NCBI RefSeq assembly: GCF_900452415.1
Contig: NZ_UGNX01000001.1
Location: forward strand, 1,860,001 to 1,924,000
Length of the DNA: 64,000 bases
From: Legionella cincinnatiensis
GTDB taxonomy: Bacteria > Pseudomonadota > Gammaproteobacteria > Legionellales > Legionellaceae
Direction of reading: 5' to 3'
Under the pieces are notes generated by a model. It was not told the DNA's origin and ran no database searches. It saw only the letters and a list, made by a program, of their open reading frames with translations. Shown one piece after another: positions 8,856 through 17,417 of this stretch. The first letter of the stretch is position 1. Each line of letters begins with the position of its first letter. The position numbers and the translations under genes were made by a program.

Positions 8856-10808
8856 ATGTTAGACAGGATAAATAATCGTAAAAATGACCTTCGTATTGAT
8901 CGCCTAAATTCATTAATAGATGAGTATAATGAACTTTACACTAAGATATTGCAAAATAAAGCTAAACCTCTAGAAAAAATACGTGTATATAATGTTTTGG
9001 AAGAAATTAATTACGCGGGTAATCTTTTAAAAAAACTCCATACGGATGCTCTTTCAGTCACTGTGACTTCCCCTGCTGATGTCGAATTGTTAGGGCCAAT
9101 GGCAAATTGGAGAGGTATAGCCAAGGAACTTGGGCAGCATCTTCCGCCTCCCAGTATTGGTTTAGCTGCCGAAATGAAACTACTCAATTTGACTGGAGCA
9201 AATGAACCAATAGCCTCAGTAGATGCATGGGTCGTGAGTAGCAGAACTAAATCACGTTTTAAAAAAAATGTAAAAGAAAGTGTGGAGGGTATTAGTATAT
9301 TAGCGCAGTTAGACGAGATACACAGAGCCAAAAATAGCCTTCCGCCAAGTGATTACTTTTACAAATTACAAGAATTTAAATCAACTCTACTTATTAAATT
9401 AGCTTTCCAATTAAATGAGCGGAAAGATATCAATAATTTTAGAACGTTGGTCAGTCAGATAAATCAAGAAATATCTAAAATCATACATCATACGCCTGAT
9501 TTGCGAATGCGCTACATGGCTCATTTAAAATTTTCAAATCAAAAGCTAGTTAGTGAACTGGCTACAGCGAGCATAGAGGATATGGACTGGCTAAAAAATA
9601 ATCTTAGAAGCATAACTGCGATTAATCCTGGTCCACCAACAAAAGCGGATATAGTGGAAAAATTTCCGGGGGTAGCTGAATTTGAAATAACAAGGCTTGG
9701 AGGAGCAAATAATGTTAATTGGCGCATAAGAAACGAGGAATCAGGAGAACAATTTGTATTGACTATAGGTGAAGTTCCTAAGCAGCAAGTATTTCTCGAT
9801 AACCTTAGTAATTTCCCTCTTAATGAATATTTTTCCCATGACTATTTAGTCAATCAACCCTCTTCAGTAGAAGCTTTTAATTCTGTTGTTATTTCTAATT
9901 TTGCTGGAGGTGGGGATTTATATGGCGAAAGAGAAAGAAAACTTGCTCAGGAGGGCAGTGATGTGATTACTCTTTCAGCATGTAATAGAATTGGGCAATT
10001 AACAACCTTCTGCCGTGATCTACTTCAACATAATGGATCACATGTTGACATTAAACTCACTAACTTTCTTCTTGATGATAATGGCAGACTTATAGTCGCT
10101 GATAAAAAAGGTATCACGCCACTTTTTGAGAATCGTACGTTGAATAAAAGCCAGCGGGAGTTATGGACTACACCTTGCTATGCTCCACCCGAATATTTAT
10201 TAAAAAATACCAACATAGATGCGGAAGCTTTTAATAGTTATCAATTAGGATTGGCACTTTATGATTACTTGATTTTACCGCCGATCGATGAGGATCCCGC
10301 TAAATTTTGGGCTATGCAAAATCCACTAAATTTTGATAATCCTTATTTTCAAACTCAAACAGGTCAGGAGATGCGGAAATTAATTAATTCTATGACGGAT
10401 CCAGACCCGACTAATCGACCGAAACTTGATGAAGTTTTGCAACGTTTATATGATATAGAAAATAAAATAAAAAATGTACAAAATAATCAAATTCAAATAT
10501 TACCTCAAATAGAACTAAAAGGATCATCATTAGCGCCATTAAGGGTTAGTGATCAACCCTTGGATTTGCCAAGTTCCTATAATAAAAAATCCAATCAGTT
10601 GTTCAAATTATTAACGAAGTTTGAAGAATCACTATCGAATATATCTTCCAAGGAAGAACTGCAACAAAAAGTGGAAGCATTTAAATCTAGTGAGGATTAT
10701 CAAATTCTTAGTAGCAGCCGAGATAGCAACAAAATAAGTGAAAAACTAGATGAAATAGTAGAGCGTGCTATGGAACAGATCAAAGATAATAAATTTAATA
10801 TCAAATAA
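8856..10808 (+). CDS. Protein-kinase-like protein, Dot/Icm effector candidate
   Basis: A 650-residue soluble protein. Residues 1-260 are mostly helical and unrecognised. Residues about 275-540 resemble a eukaryotic-type kinase: a loop L-G-G-A-N-N-V-N-W near 281, the catalytic loop HVDIKLTN at 396-403 (Asp398, Lys400, Asn403), a D-K-K-G element at 416 in place of DFG, and an activation end TTPCYAPPEYL at 438-448 matching T-P-x-Y-x-A-P-E. The VAIK lysine is not obvious: the matching strand reads F-V-L-T-I-G. It could therefore be an atypical kinase or a pseudokinase. The C-terminal 100 residues form coiled coil. Legionella LegK effectors share this general design. No signal peptide. Confidence 0.65.
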   Translation: MLDRINNRKNDLRIDRLNSLIDEYNELYTKILQNKAKPLEKIRVYNVLEEINYAGNLLKKLHTDALSVTVTSPADVELLGPMANWRGIAKELGQHLPPPSIGLAAEMKLLNLTGANEPIASVDAWVVSSRTKSRFKKNVKESVEGISILAQLDEIHRAKNSLPPSDYFYKLQEFKSTLLIKLAFQLNERKDINNFRTLVSQINQEISKIIHHTPDLRMRYMAHLKFSNQKLVSELATASIEDMDWLKNNLRSITAINPGPPTKADIVEKFPGVAEFEITRLGGANNVNWRIRNEESGEQFVLTIGEVPKQQVFLDNLSNFPLNEYFSHDYLVNQPSSVEAFNSVVISNFAGGGDLYGERERKLAQEGSDVITLSACNRIGQLTTFCRDLLQHNGSHVDIKLTNFLLDDNGRLIVADKKGITPLFENRTLNKSQRELWTTPCYAPPEYLLKNTNIDAEAFNSYQLGLALYDYLILPPIDEDPAKFWAMQNPLNFDNPYFQTQTGQEMRKLINSMTDPDPTNRPKLDEVLQRLYDIENKIKNVQNNQIQILPQIELKGSSLAPLRVSDQPLDLPSSYNKKSNQLFKLLTKFEESLSNISSKEELQQKVEAFKSSEDYQILSSSRDSNKISEKLDEIVERAMEQIKDNKFNIK

Positions 10809-10823
10809 TTACCAAGTAACATT

Positions 10824-10997
10824 TTAGAAATTTTGGATAGGCTTGGCTAAACTCCTACAACCATGCCAAAGGTGATTCCCTAGCAGACTTGGTAAATATT
10901 GTCTCAACTCATGAGAGTCAGGCAGCCAAGGGACTTTTAGGGGTTGTGAATTTTTCTTGTTGGGCAAAGTATGTGTATTGATACTTTTCAGCGATAT
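10824..10997 (-). pseudogene. Open 57-codon fragment without start, possible gene or repeat remnant
   Basis: The 304-base gap between the kinase-like gene and the GH18 gene holds no intact gene. On the minus strand, 57 sense codons stay open between two stops and end in C-R-S-L-A-K-P-I-Q-N-F. The amino acid mix (Trp, His, Pro, Arg) looks more like a protein than random AT-rich DNA. There is no ATG and no ribosome site. It may be the end of a decayed gene, such as a transposase, or a dispersed repeat that happens to be open. Confidence 0.25.
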
Positions 10998-11112
10998 TTA
11001 GACAAAAGTGGTAATATTACTAACTTTATATGATGTAATACCTTTAGTTTGCTTATCCCTAATATGTGATTATAATTTAATCATGTAGGTTGATTTATGG
11101 ATCAAATAAATA

Positions 11113-12588
11113 ATGAACTTAAAAAGAGTTTTCTCTTGTTCTGTAGTATATGCATTGATCCTTAATTATTCTCCTATGTTATTTTCTATGCCCACCACTA
11201 CAGAGTTAATGAATAATAATTCTATGCAAAAAGAGAAAATTGTTTCTGTTTATTTACTTATTGATACACCGGAACAATTACAGAAATATGTGAATGATTT
11301 AGCTAAAATTCAAAAACCTAATTTTAATCGTGTTCTTTTTTCATTTGTTAGACCAACATTACTTGATTATCAATCCGAGAACCTTGCGACCACTGGCATA
11401 TTAGGCTATTACACGGATCATGATGGAAAAGGAGCACAGGCTTTTCAGGCATTAAAAGCAGCAATTAAATTATCTAAAGAAAAACATATTCAAACGTTTC
11501 TGTCAGTAGGTGGTTGGAATTACAGTTGTAATTTTGATGTAGACAAAGAAGTATGTGGCCCTCCGCCTTCACCTGATAAAAATAATTTTTATGATTGGTT
11601 TCCTGATCCCACTGATCCTGATCAGGTCTCTATAGCGAAAACTTCTTATGCTAATTTAATTAAACTGGCTAATGATCTAGGTGTAGATGGGATTGACTTT
11701 GACTATGAGGAATTTTGGCATGCTGATAAATTTGCAATTAATTGGAGCCCGAGTGCAAGCGGTGAATGGTCAATAGATATTGCGAACACTATTATGAAAG
11801 AAGGAGGACCGACTTATAATAATTTAATGAAATACGCCACTGGATCCGGTTCTTCTTTTGTTATGCCTAGAACTGTGGAAAAAGTAGATGCTATTTTACA
11901 TGCAATTATTGATGATCCTGGCGCAAAATATCTTAAATTTGCTACAGCAGCCCCACCTGTTGGAGCTCGTCCTATTACTGGTTTTGTATTTAATGATAGA
12001 TTACCTGATATTTACACAAAAGGTGGTCTTTGGTGGAAAGGTAATTTAAAAGGTTTATGGTATAACTTGGCTAGCTATGATGAAGCGATTGTTTCTCGTT
12101 TTGATAGTTTAGGATTAATGACCTATGATCTTTGTGGTGATAATCAAACATTATGCGCTCCATATCCAAACGGACCTTTAGATTTACCAGGACAGGTCAG
12201 TGCTTATATGAAAGATTATACAAACTGGCTCAAATCAGAGAATGTCAGTAAACCTATTTTAACAATCGATAATATTGGCAAAGTCACTTTTCTGCCTGCT
12301 AAATATAATATTAAATCCAAAATTCAATTTGGTTTTGAAGTGAACCAACCCGCTTACCCAAAAAATATTAATGGCCAATTACAGCTTACAAATCAATTAG
12401 TCGATCAAATTCTTCAACAACAAAAAGAAAGCGATGGGGTAATCATTTGGCAAATGTATTCCAAGCAAAATACAGCCGTACCTGATGCGACTACAGTAAA
12501 ATATACTATTAATCAAAGTTGTAAAATTTTTTTAGGTAATGACAGTCGATACGATTGCAATGCAGATTTTCCTAGTACTGCGCAATAA
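11113..12588 (+). CDS. Secreted GH18 glycoside hydrolase (chitinase-like)
   Basis: A 491-residue protein with an N-terminal signal peptide (basic start M-N-L-K-R, hydrophobic core to about residue 22). The GH18 barrel shows SVGGW at 131-135 (the SxGG motif) and VDGIDFDYEE at 191-200, which fits the catalytic DGxDxDxE with Glu199 as acid/base. Near residue 345 G-L-M-T-Y-D-L and, toward the end, G-V-I-I-W-Q-M-Y match later barrel strands. It should hydrolyse chitin or related N-acetylglucosamine polymers. Legionella exports chitinase by type II secretion, which fits the signal peptide and the pilD gene in this window. No separate chitin-binding domain is seen. Confidence 0.85.
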   Translation: MNLKRVFSCSVVYALILNYSPMLFSMPTTTELMNNNSMQKEKIVSVYLLIDTPEQLQKYVNDLAKIQKPNFNRVLFSFVRPTLLDYQSENLATTGILGYYTDHDGKGAQAFQALKAAIKLSKEKHIQTFLSVGGWNYSCNFDVDKEVCGPPPSPDKNNFYDWFPDPTDPDQVSIAKTSYANLIKLANDLGVDGIDFDYEEFWHADKFAINWSPSASGEWSIDIANTIMKEGGPTYNNLMKYATGSGSSFVMPRTVEKVDAILHAIIDDPGAKYLKFATAAPPVGARPITGFVFNDRLPDIYTKGGLWWKGNLKGLWYNLASYDEAIVSRFDSLGLMTYDLCGDNQTLCAPYPNGPLDLPGQVSAYMKDYTNWLKSENVSKPILTIDNIGKVTFLPAKYNIKSKIQFGFEVNQPAYPKNINGQLQLTNQLVDQILQQQKESDGVIIWQMYSKQNTAVPDATTVKYTINQSCKIFLGNDSRYDCNADFPSTAQ

Positions 12589-12630
12589 TTCAGCATTAAC
12601 TGTATACCTAGTGAAATTAATATATCAAAA

Positions 12631-13446
12631 TTAGATTTTACGTTGTATTCCTGAGGCAGCAAGGATTTTGGTAGATATTTCCTCAATTGAATATTTGGTC
12701 GAATTAATATATGGAATTTTTTCTTTTTGGTACATTGCTTCAACCTCACTTACTTCTAGCCGACATTGTTCTGGAGAAGCATATTTGCTATTTGGCCTGC
12801 GTTCAGCTCTGATTTGTTGTAAACGTTGTGGATCAATGGTTAACCCAAAAAGTTTGTTTTTGTAAGGTCTTAGTATTTCAGGTAACTTAAAACCCATCAT
12901 TTCTTCTTCAGTGAACGGATAATTTGCGGCTAAAACTCCATACTGTAAGGCCATATATAAACAGCTGGGTGTTTTTCCACAACGTGACACTCCGATAAGA
13001 ATGATATCTGCTTTATCATATCCACGAGGTTTGATGCCATCATCATGAGACAATGCAAAATCAATTGCTTCAAGCCGATGTAAATAGAGTTTGCTGTTTA
13101 CTACTCCGTGAGTTCTTCCAACGGTATAAGAAGATTTTTCATGAAGCTCCTCCTCCATAGGCCCAATAAAAGTACTAAATAAATCGAATACACAAGCATT
13201 CGCTTTTTTTAAATAAGCCCTTATTTCAGGATCAATCAAAGTCATAAATACTAATGGCTTAACTCCTTGTTCATTACAGGCTTTATCAATCTGATGAACA
13301 ACTTGTGCGGCTTTTTTTAAGGAATCAACATAAGGAATAGTAAGTCGTTCGAATTTTATATTTTCGAATTGAGTGATTAAACTATGACCTAAGGTTTCAG
13401 CGGTGATTCCTGTGCCATCTGAGATCATAAAAACATAACGTTTCAT
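12631..13446 (-). CDS. ppsR: PEP synthase regulatory protein (bifunctional kinase/pyrophosphorylase)
   Basis: A 271-residue protein of the DUF299/PSRP family. These proteins inactivate PEP synthase by ADP-dependent threonine phosphorylation and reactivate it by phosphate-dependent removal. The start MKRYVFMISDGTGITAETLGHS is typical of the family, and the P-loop G-V-S-R-C-G-K-T-P-S sits near residue 152. Length is normal. ATG at 13446 has AAAGG upstream. The ppsA gene, often its neighbour, is not in the window, so the link is by family only. It converges with the GH18 gene with a 42-base gap. Confidence 0.93.
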   Translation of the reverse strand: MKRYVFMISDGTGITAETLGHSLITQFENIKFERLTIPYVDSLKKAAQVVHQIDKACNEQGVKPLVFMTLIDPEIRAYLKKANACVFDLFSTFIGPMEEELHEKSSYTVGRTHGVVNSKLYLHRLEAIDFALSHDDGIKPRGYDKADIILIGVSRCGKTPSCLYMALQYGVLAANYPFTEEEMMGFKLPEILRPYKNKLFGLTIDPQRLQQIRAERRPNSKYASPEQCRLEVSEVEAMYQKEKIPYINSTKYSIEEISTKILAASGIQRKI

Positions 13447-13578
13447 GCGGTGCCTTTAATTAAAATAAATGGATATAATCCATTTTAAAATGAATTAGTT
13501 AATATAACCAGTAAGTGTACTTATTTACATCTATCTGCTATCTTAAACTTAACGGGGAGTAAATGTTTTAAGGTAAAT

Positions 13579-14031
13579 ATGGAACAGGATCGATTTAGTC
13601 ATAATCATAAGCTTTATATCTTAGGGATGATTTGCTTATTGCTTAGCCTGGGGTTATTTGTTTTTAGCTTATACATTATACCGTTTTTCATTTGGGATCT
13701 AAATTATAATGTTCCATATTTCATTTTAGCGCTTTTGAATTTATTTCAAGAGGAATATGATTACAGTATTGAGGCTAGTAAAGTAATCGTTTGGTGCATC
13801 TTTTTTATCCCGAGTATTGTTACTGGTCTTATTTCATACGTAGTATCAAATTACATTGATAATCGAATATACAAAACAGAGCAAGAAAGTGAGGAGAATC
13901 AAGGAAATCTTTATAACCAAGAAAAAAGAAGAGCAAGGCAAGAATCAGTAGTTTTTTCATTAAAAATTCTAGGCTTAATGATTCTTTTTATTTTTCTTAT
14001 TTTCTTATTTCAATATCTTATTCAATCTTAA
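13579..14031 (+). CDS. Small membrane protein of unknown function
   Basis: 150 residues with three clear hydrophobic segments: about 11-38, 75-92 and 126-148. A charged stretch rich in Glu, Gln and Arg (T-E-Q-E-S-E-E-N) lies between the second and third. I do not recognise a family. AAGGT precedes the ATG. It is followed after 21 bases by the Sel1-like gene, so the two probably form a transcription unit. Confidence 0.6.
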   Translation: MEQDRFSHNHKLYILGMICLLLSLGLFVFSLYIIPFFIWDLNYNVPYFILALLNLFQEEYDYSIEASKVIVWCIFFIPSIVTGLISYVVSNYIDNRIYKTEQESEENQGNLYNQEKRRARQESVVFSLKILGLMILFIFLIFLFQYLIQS

Positions 14032-14052
14032 CAGAATATGGTAGGACTCATT

Positions 14053-14640
14053 ATGGCTTATTTAAAACGTTGGCAAATCAAACGAATTGTTAAGAAAATA
14101 AAAGCAATGCAGGCTAGTCGGGTGAGTAATCAACCTGGTGATGAAGTACTTAAAAAAGAAATTTCATATTACTATGAATTAGCGTCTATCTATCATAAGT
14201 TGATTGGCAAAAAAAAATTTCCCTTTGCGCAGGTAATGTATATGGAGTGTTACAGAGCAGCTGCTGCGCTTGATGATCCAGAGGCTAATTATCAATTAGG
14301 CCAAATGATTCTCGAAGAAGCAAAATTCAGACAAAATTTGGAAAATGAAGGCGTTTTTAAAAGTGAATCGAATCTGAAAAGGTGTAATCAGCTTTTCGAG
14401 GAGGCCCATGCTTATCTGTCGGCTGCAATTGCACTCGGACATGTTGTTGCCAAGCGTTTACGAGGGCTTTGTTTTATTAATGGTTGGGGATTAGAGACCG
14501 ATAAAAAGACAGGATTTGAGTTAGTGGTTGCAAGTATTGAGCAAGAGGGGGCTTGGGATAGAGTTCCACAAATTTTTGCATCCATAGGACTGAATAAGCC
14601 AGAGTTTTTTTCGCAAATTATGCAACGGAAAAAGTCATAA
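14053..14640 (+). CDS. Sel1/TPR-like helical repeat protein
   Basis: About 195 residues. The pattern Y-x-x-A-A-A-L-D-D-P-E-A-N-Y-Q-L-G near residues 70-85, and A-I-A-L-G-H-V-V-A-K-R-L-R-G-L-C-F-I-N-G-W-G after it, resembles Sel1-like repeats, which mediate protein contacts. The frame opens at ATG 14038, but ATG 14053 has TAGGA six bases upstream and is preferred. There is no signal peptide. Its task is unknown; Sel1 proteins in Legionella include entry factors and effectors, but this short protein may be housekeeping. Confidence 0.55.
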   Translation: MAYLKRWQIKRIVKKIKAMQASRVSNQPGDEVLKKEISYYYELASIYHKLIGKKKFPFAQVMYMECYRAAAALDDPEANYQLGQMILEEAKFRQNLENEGVFKSESNLKRCNQLFEEAHAYLSAAIALGHVVAKRLRGLCFINGWGLETDKKTGFELVVASIEQEGAWDRVPQIFASIGLNKPEFFSQIMQRKKS

Positions 14641-14710
14641 GTTCAGAATATTTTTTTCAGTGGGTGTAGGATGAATTATCATCACACCCAAACAAATGAG
14701 GTTGATCTCA

Positions 14711-15154
14711 ATGAAAATTGCAGTATGCAGTGATGAACTTTATCCTGTAAATGATTTTGTTGTTCAAGAGCTGGAGCATCTAGGTCATCAGGTTATTCCA
14801 TTTGGTGCTCTTAAATCCCGACATACAGAATCATGGGTTCAAACTGCACGAGTCGCTGCTGAGGCGATTAAGAGAGGGATCTGTGACGAAGGAGTTTTCT
14901 TTTGTTGGACGGGGACAGGTATTTCTATTGTTGCGAATAAAATTCCAGGAATAAGAGCTGCTTTATGTACAGATGCTCAAACAACACGAGGAGCAAGAAT
15001 TTGGAATAGGGCAAATGTCTTGGCCTTATCGAATCGTTTGCTAACTCAAGACTTAGCAAAGGAAATCTTGGATGCTTGGTTTAATACTCCGTTAAATGAA
15101 AGTAACGGAGATATTATTAAAGAAATTGAGCGAATAGAACGTGAATATCGATAA
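14711..15154 (+). CDS. rpiB: RpiB/LacAB-family sugar-phosphate isomerase
   Basis: About 147 residues. The start MKIAVCSDELYPVNDFVV and the loop F-C-W-T-G-T-G-I-S-I-V-A-N-K near residue 65 match the RpiB/LacAB fold, where the loop Cys acts as base. The segment R-A-A-L-C-T-D-A-x-T-x-R-G-A-R-x-W-N-x-A-N-V-L-A-L-S is also typical. Ribose-5-phosphate isomerase is the default reaction. The loop has Trp where E. coli RpiB has Gly, so another aldose phosphate is possible. ATG 14711 is preferred over 14696 because GAGG lies at a suitable distance. Confidence 0.8.
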   Translation: MKIAVCSDELYPVNDFVVQELEHLGHQVIPFGALKSRHTESWVQTARVAAEAIKRGICDEGVFFCWTGTGISIVANKIPGIRAALCTDAQTTRGARIWNRANVLALSNRLLTQDLAKEILDAWFNTPLNESNGDIIKEIERIEREYR

Positions 15155-15289
15155 AAAGACACAATAGGGGTAATTTACTCAAAATGAAATTTAACCGTTT
15201 TGTATAGGTACTTCTCAAACTTAATGGCATCTATGTATACAGAGTAAATTTCTGTGTTACACTTATGACGGCGTAAACTTAAAAAATGA

Positions 15290-15417
15290 GGCATCAGTGA
15301 GAGTTACGACGTTTATGATGCCCTAGTCCTACTGCCTGCCAGCAATCAGGCTATTTGTTTGATAAATAAAATTTACTTAAGTTGATGCTGAAAAGCACGT
15401 GCTTATGTCAACTTAAG
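15290..15417 (+). promoter_or_regulatory. Three consecutive hairpins in the 400-base gap before the APC permease
   Basis: The gap 15155-15554 has no convincing gene. It holds three inverted repeats in series. GGCATCA 15290-15296 pairs with 15316-15322. GCCTG 15334-15338 pairs with CAGGC 15347-15351. CTTAAGTTGA 15376-15385 pairs perfectly with TCAACTTAAG 15408-15417, and that loop holds the 12-base palindrome AAGCACGTGCTT (15393-15404). Together they look like a structured 5' leader or an operator region. I could not match it to a named riboswitch. Confidence 0.45.
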
Positions 15418-15554
15418 CATTTATAGTCTAGATGGAGTAAAGTAGAGTTTGGTATTTTCTGCTAAATTTTCTAGATCTTAGCGTTATCGCACTACCATTA
15501 AATAAAAGGAATTGTCATCGTACTTTAATGTTTTTGCAATAAAAGGATGCCATC

Positions 15555-17135
15555 ATGCTAAAACGTGATATTTCAGCAACTAATATTCTTATTGCTTCTG
15601 CCGGAGGAATGATTGGATCCGGATGGTTATTTAGTCCATTTATTAGTGCGCAAATGGCAGGTAGCAATGCATTAATTTCCTGGATCATTGCCACTATTTT
15701 TATGCTTTTTATTGCATTACCTCTATGCGAACTTGGAACAATGTTCCCTATTTCAGGAGGTATGTCTAACTATCCAACTTTTACTCATGGAAAAGAAGTT
15801 GGTTTTTTATTCGCATGGACATCTTGGCTTTCTTATGTTGTTATGACTCCAATAGAAATACAGGCGATTTTACAGTACTCAAGTCATTTTTTTCCACTAT
15901 TACTTGCTAATGATCCATCGACATTTAAGCTTTCAGGCTATGGTTATATGGCTGCTATAGCAATTATGCTTTTTGTAGTTATGTTAAACTCATATGGCAT
16001 TAAATTTCTTGCTGAATGTAATAAATACGCAAGTATTATTAAATTTATTTTACCCACCATTGCTATTGTTTCATTATTCCATGTCGCTCCCTCATTCAGT
16101 AATGTAGCAATCAATTTATCGGAAAAGGAAAGTTGGGTGAATATCTTTACTGCCCTGTCTGCTGGTGGAATAGCATTTGCTTTTACTGGATTTCAAAATG
16201 GGTTAATTCTTGCAGGAGAAGTTAAAAATCCTCAGCGTAATATTCCTATTGCTATCTTAGGAGCGGTCTTAATTGGTTTTGTTTTGTATTTTATGTTGGA
16301 ACTTAGTTTTATTGTCGCAGTTCCCCAGAAGTATTTAACTCATGGTTGGCATGCCCTTAGTTATCCAGGAGATAGTGGCCCATTAGTCGGTTTAACATTG
16401 CTATTAGGGCTTGGTGTTGTTGCCACTTTATTAATGATCGATGCTGCTTTTTCTCCTTTTGGTACAACTTTGGTTTATACTGCAGCAACCTCTAGGATTT
16501 TATATGGAATGGCGTTAAACGCTCATTTGCCTAAAATATTTTTAAAGGTCAATCGTCATAAGATACCTTACGTTACTCTTTATGCAAATTTACTGGTAGG
16601 TATGTTTTCTTTCCTGCCATTTCCTGGCTGGCAAAAACTAGTTGCTTTTCTTTCTTCTGCGAGTATTTTATCTTACAGCATAGGGCCTATATGCCTTTTA
16701 GCAATGCGTAAGTTACAACCGCAAACCCCTAGACCCTTTAGATTATCGGGTGCATTGATCTGTTCCCATTTTGCTTTTTATTTTTGTAATTTGATGCTGT
16801 ATTGGTGTGGATTTTCGATCATATGGAAACTGGATATTGCCTTGTTTATTGGCATTCTTATTTATTGTGTTTATCATCGCCAAAATTCTTTAGATAATAG
16901 CTCCGCTTTATATTGGTTTTTATTTTATATGGGGACTATCTTTGTCGTGTCCTATTTAGGTGTTTTCGGAGGCATAGGAGTTTTAAAATTTCCTTTTGAT
17001 TTATTGACTCTTTTCCCCTTAAGTGTTTTTATTCTTTATTCGTCACAAAGATTATTAAGCCTTGATCGCCATGAGCATGTGTTTTCTATGACCGAGGAGC
17101 CTACAGATGTTTTAGAAGATAAGATACTGGTATAA
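15555..17135 (+). CDS. APC-superfamily amino acid permease
   Basis: A 526-residue inner-membrane protein with about 12-14 transmembrane helices. The first helix has the unwound G-G-M-I-G-S-G-W-L-F-S motif at about 17-27, typical of APC transporters, where the substrate backbone binds. The segment A-F-T-G-F-Q-N near residue 212 matches helix 6. The start ATG has AAAGGATG upstream. The substrate cannot be read from sequence. The long structured leader suggests metabolite-dependent control. The last 30 residues are polar and acidic and face the cytoplasm. Confidence 0.85.
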   Translation: MLKRDISATNILIASAGGMIGSGWLFSPFISAQMAGSNALISWIIATIFMLFIALPLCELGTMFPISGGMSNYPTFTHGKEVGFLFAWTSWLSYVVMTPIEIQAILQYSSHFFPLLLANDPSTFKLSGYGYMAAIAIMLFVVMLNSYGIKFLAECNKYASIIKFILPTIAIVSLFHVAPSFSNVAINLSEKESWVNIFTALSAGGIAFAFTGFQNGLILAGEVKNPQRNIPIAILGAVLIGFVLYFMLELSFIVAVPQKYLTHGWHALSYPGDSGPLVGLTLLLGLGVVATLLMIDAAFSPFGTTLVYTAATSRILYGMALNAHLPKIFLKVNRHKIPYVTLYANLLVGMFSFLPFPGWQKLVAFLSSASILSYSIGPICLLAMRKLQPQTPRPFRLSGALICSHFAFYFCNLMLYWCGFSIIWKLDIALFIGILIYCVYHRQNSLDNSSALYWFLFYMGTIFVVSYLGVFGGIGVLKFPFDLLTLFPLSVFILYSSQRLLSLDRHEHVFSMTEEPTDVLEDKILV

Positions 17136-17367
17136 ATGGAGTTGACACGAGTTACTTACTAATGCGTTGATATTATTTAACTGATTACAGGCATGCTTTT
17201 CTTCACTGTGCGCCAAGAGAGGGTGAAGGTCTAGGCATTGTAGTATATAGTCCACGATAGATTGCGTGAAGGAATGCAAAGTAACTCTTTTCTAGCTATA
17301 GAGTCATTGTGGGAGACAACCTTGACGAGCTCGGCCATTTAGCTTCGCACGTTGTTTAGCTATTGAA

Positions 17368-17393
17368 GGCTAAAATCAATCACCAGGTGGCGC
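17368..17393 (+). repeat. 26-base intergenic motif, copy 1
   Basis: In the gene-free stretch 17136-17417, the 26 bases here match 21 of 26 positions with 23232-23257, counted by eye. The shared core is TAAAAT, then AATCAC, then AGGT. Both copies lie in gaps beside effector-like genes. Nothing else in this gap could be assigned. Confidence 0.3.
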
Positions 17394-17417
17394 ATTTGTC
17401 TCAATTATATTACTGAT

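Noticed and set aside
15155..15554. An attenuator leader peptide before the APC permease, as for the MFS gene.
   Set aside because: All ATG frames in the gap are very short and none has a run of one amino acid codon.
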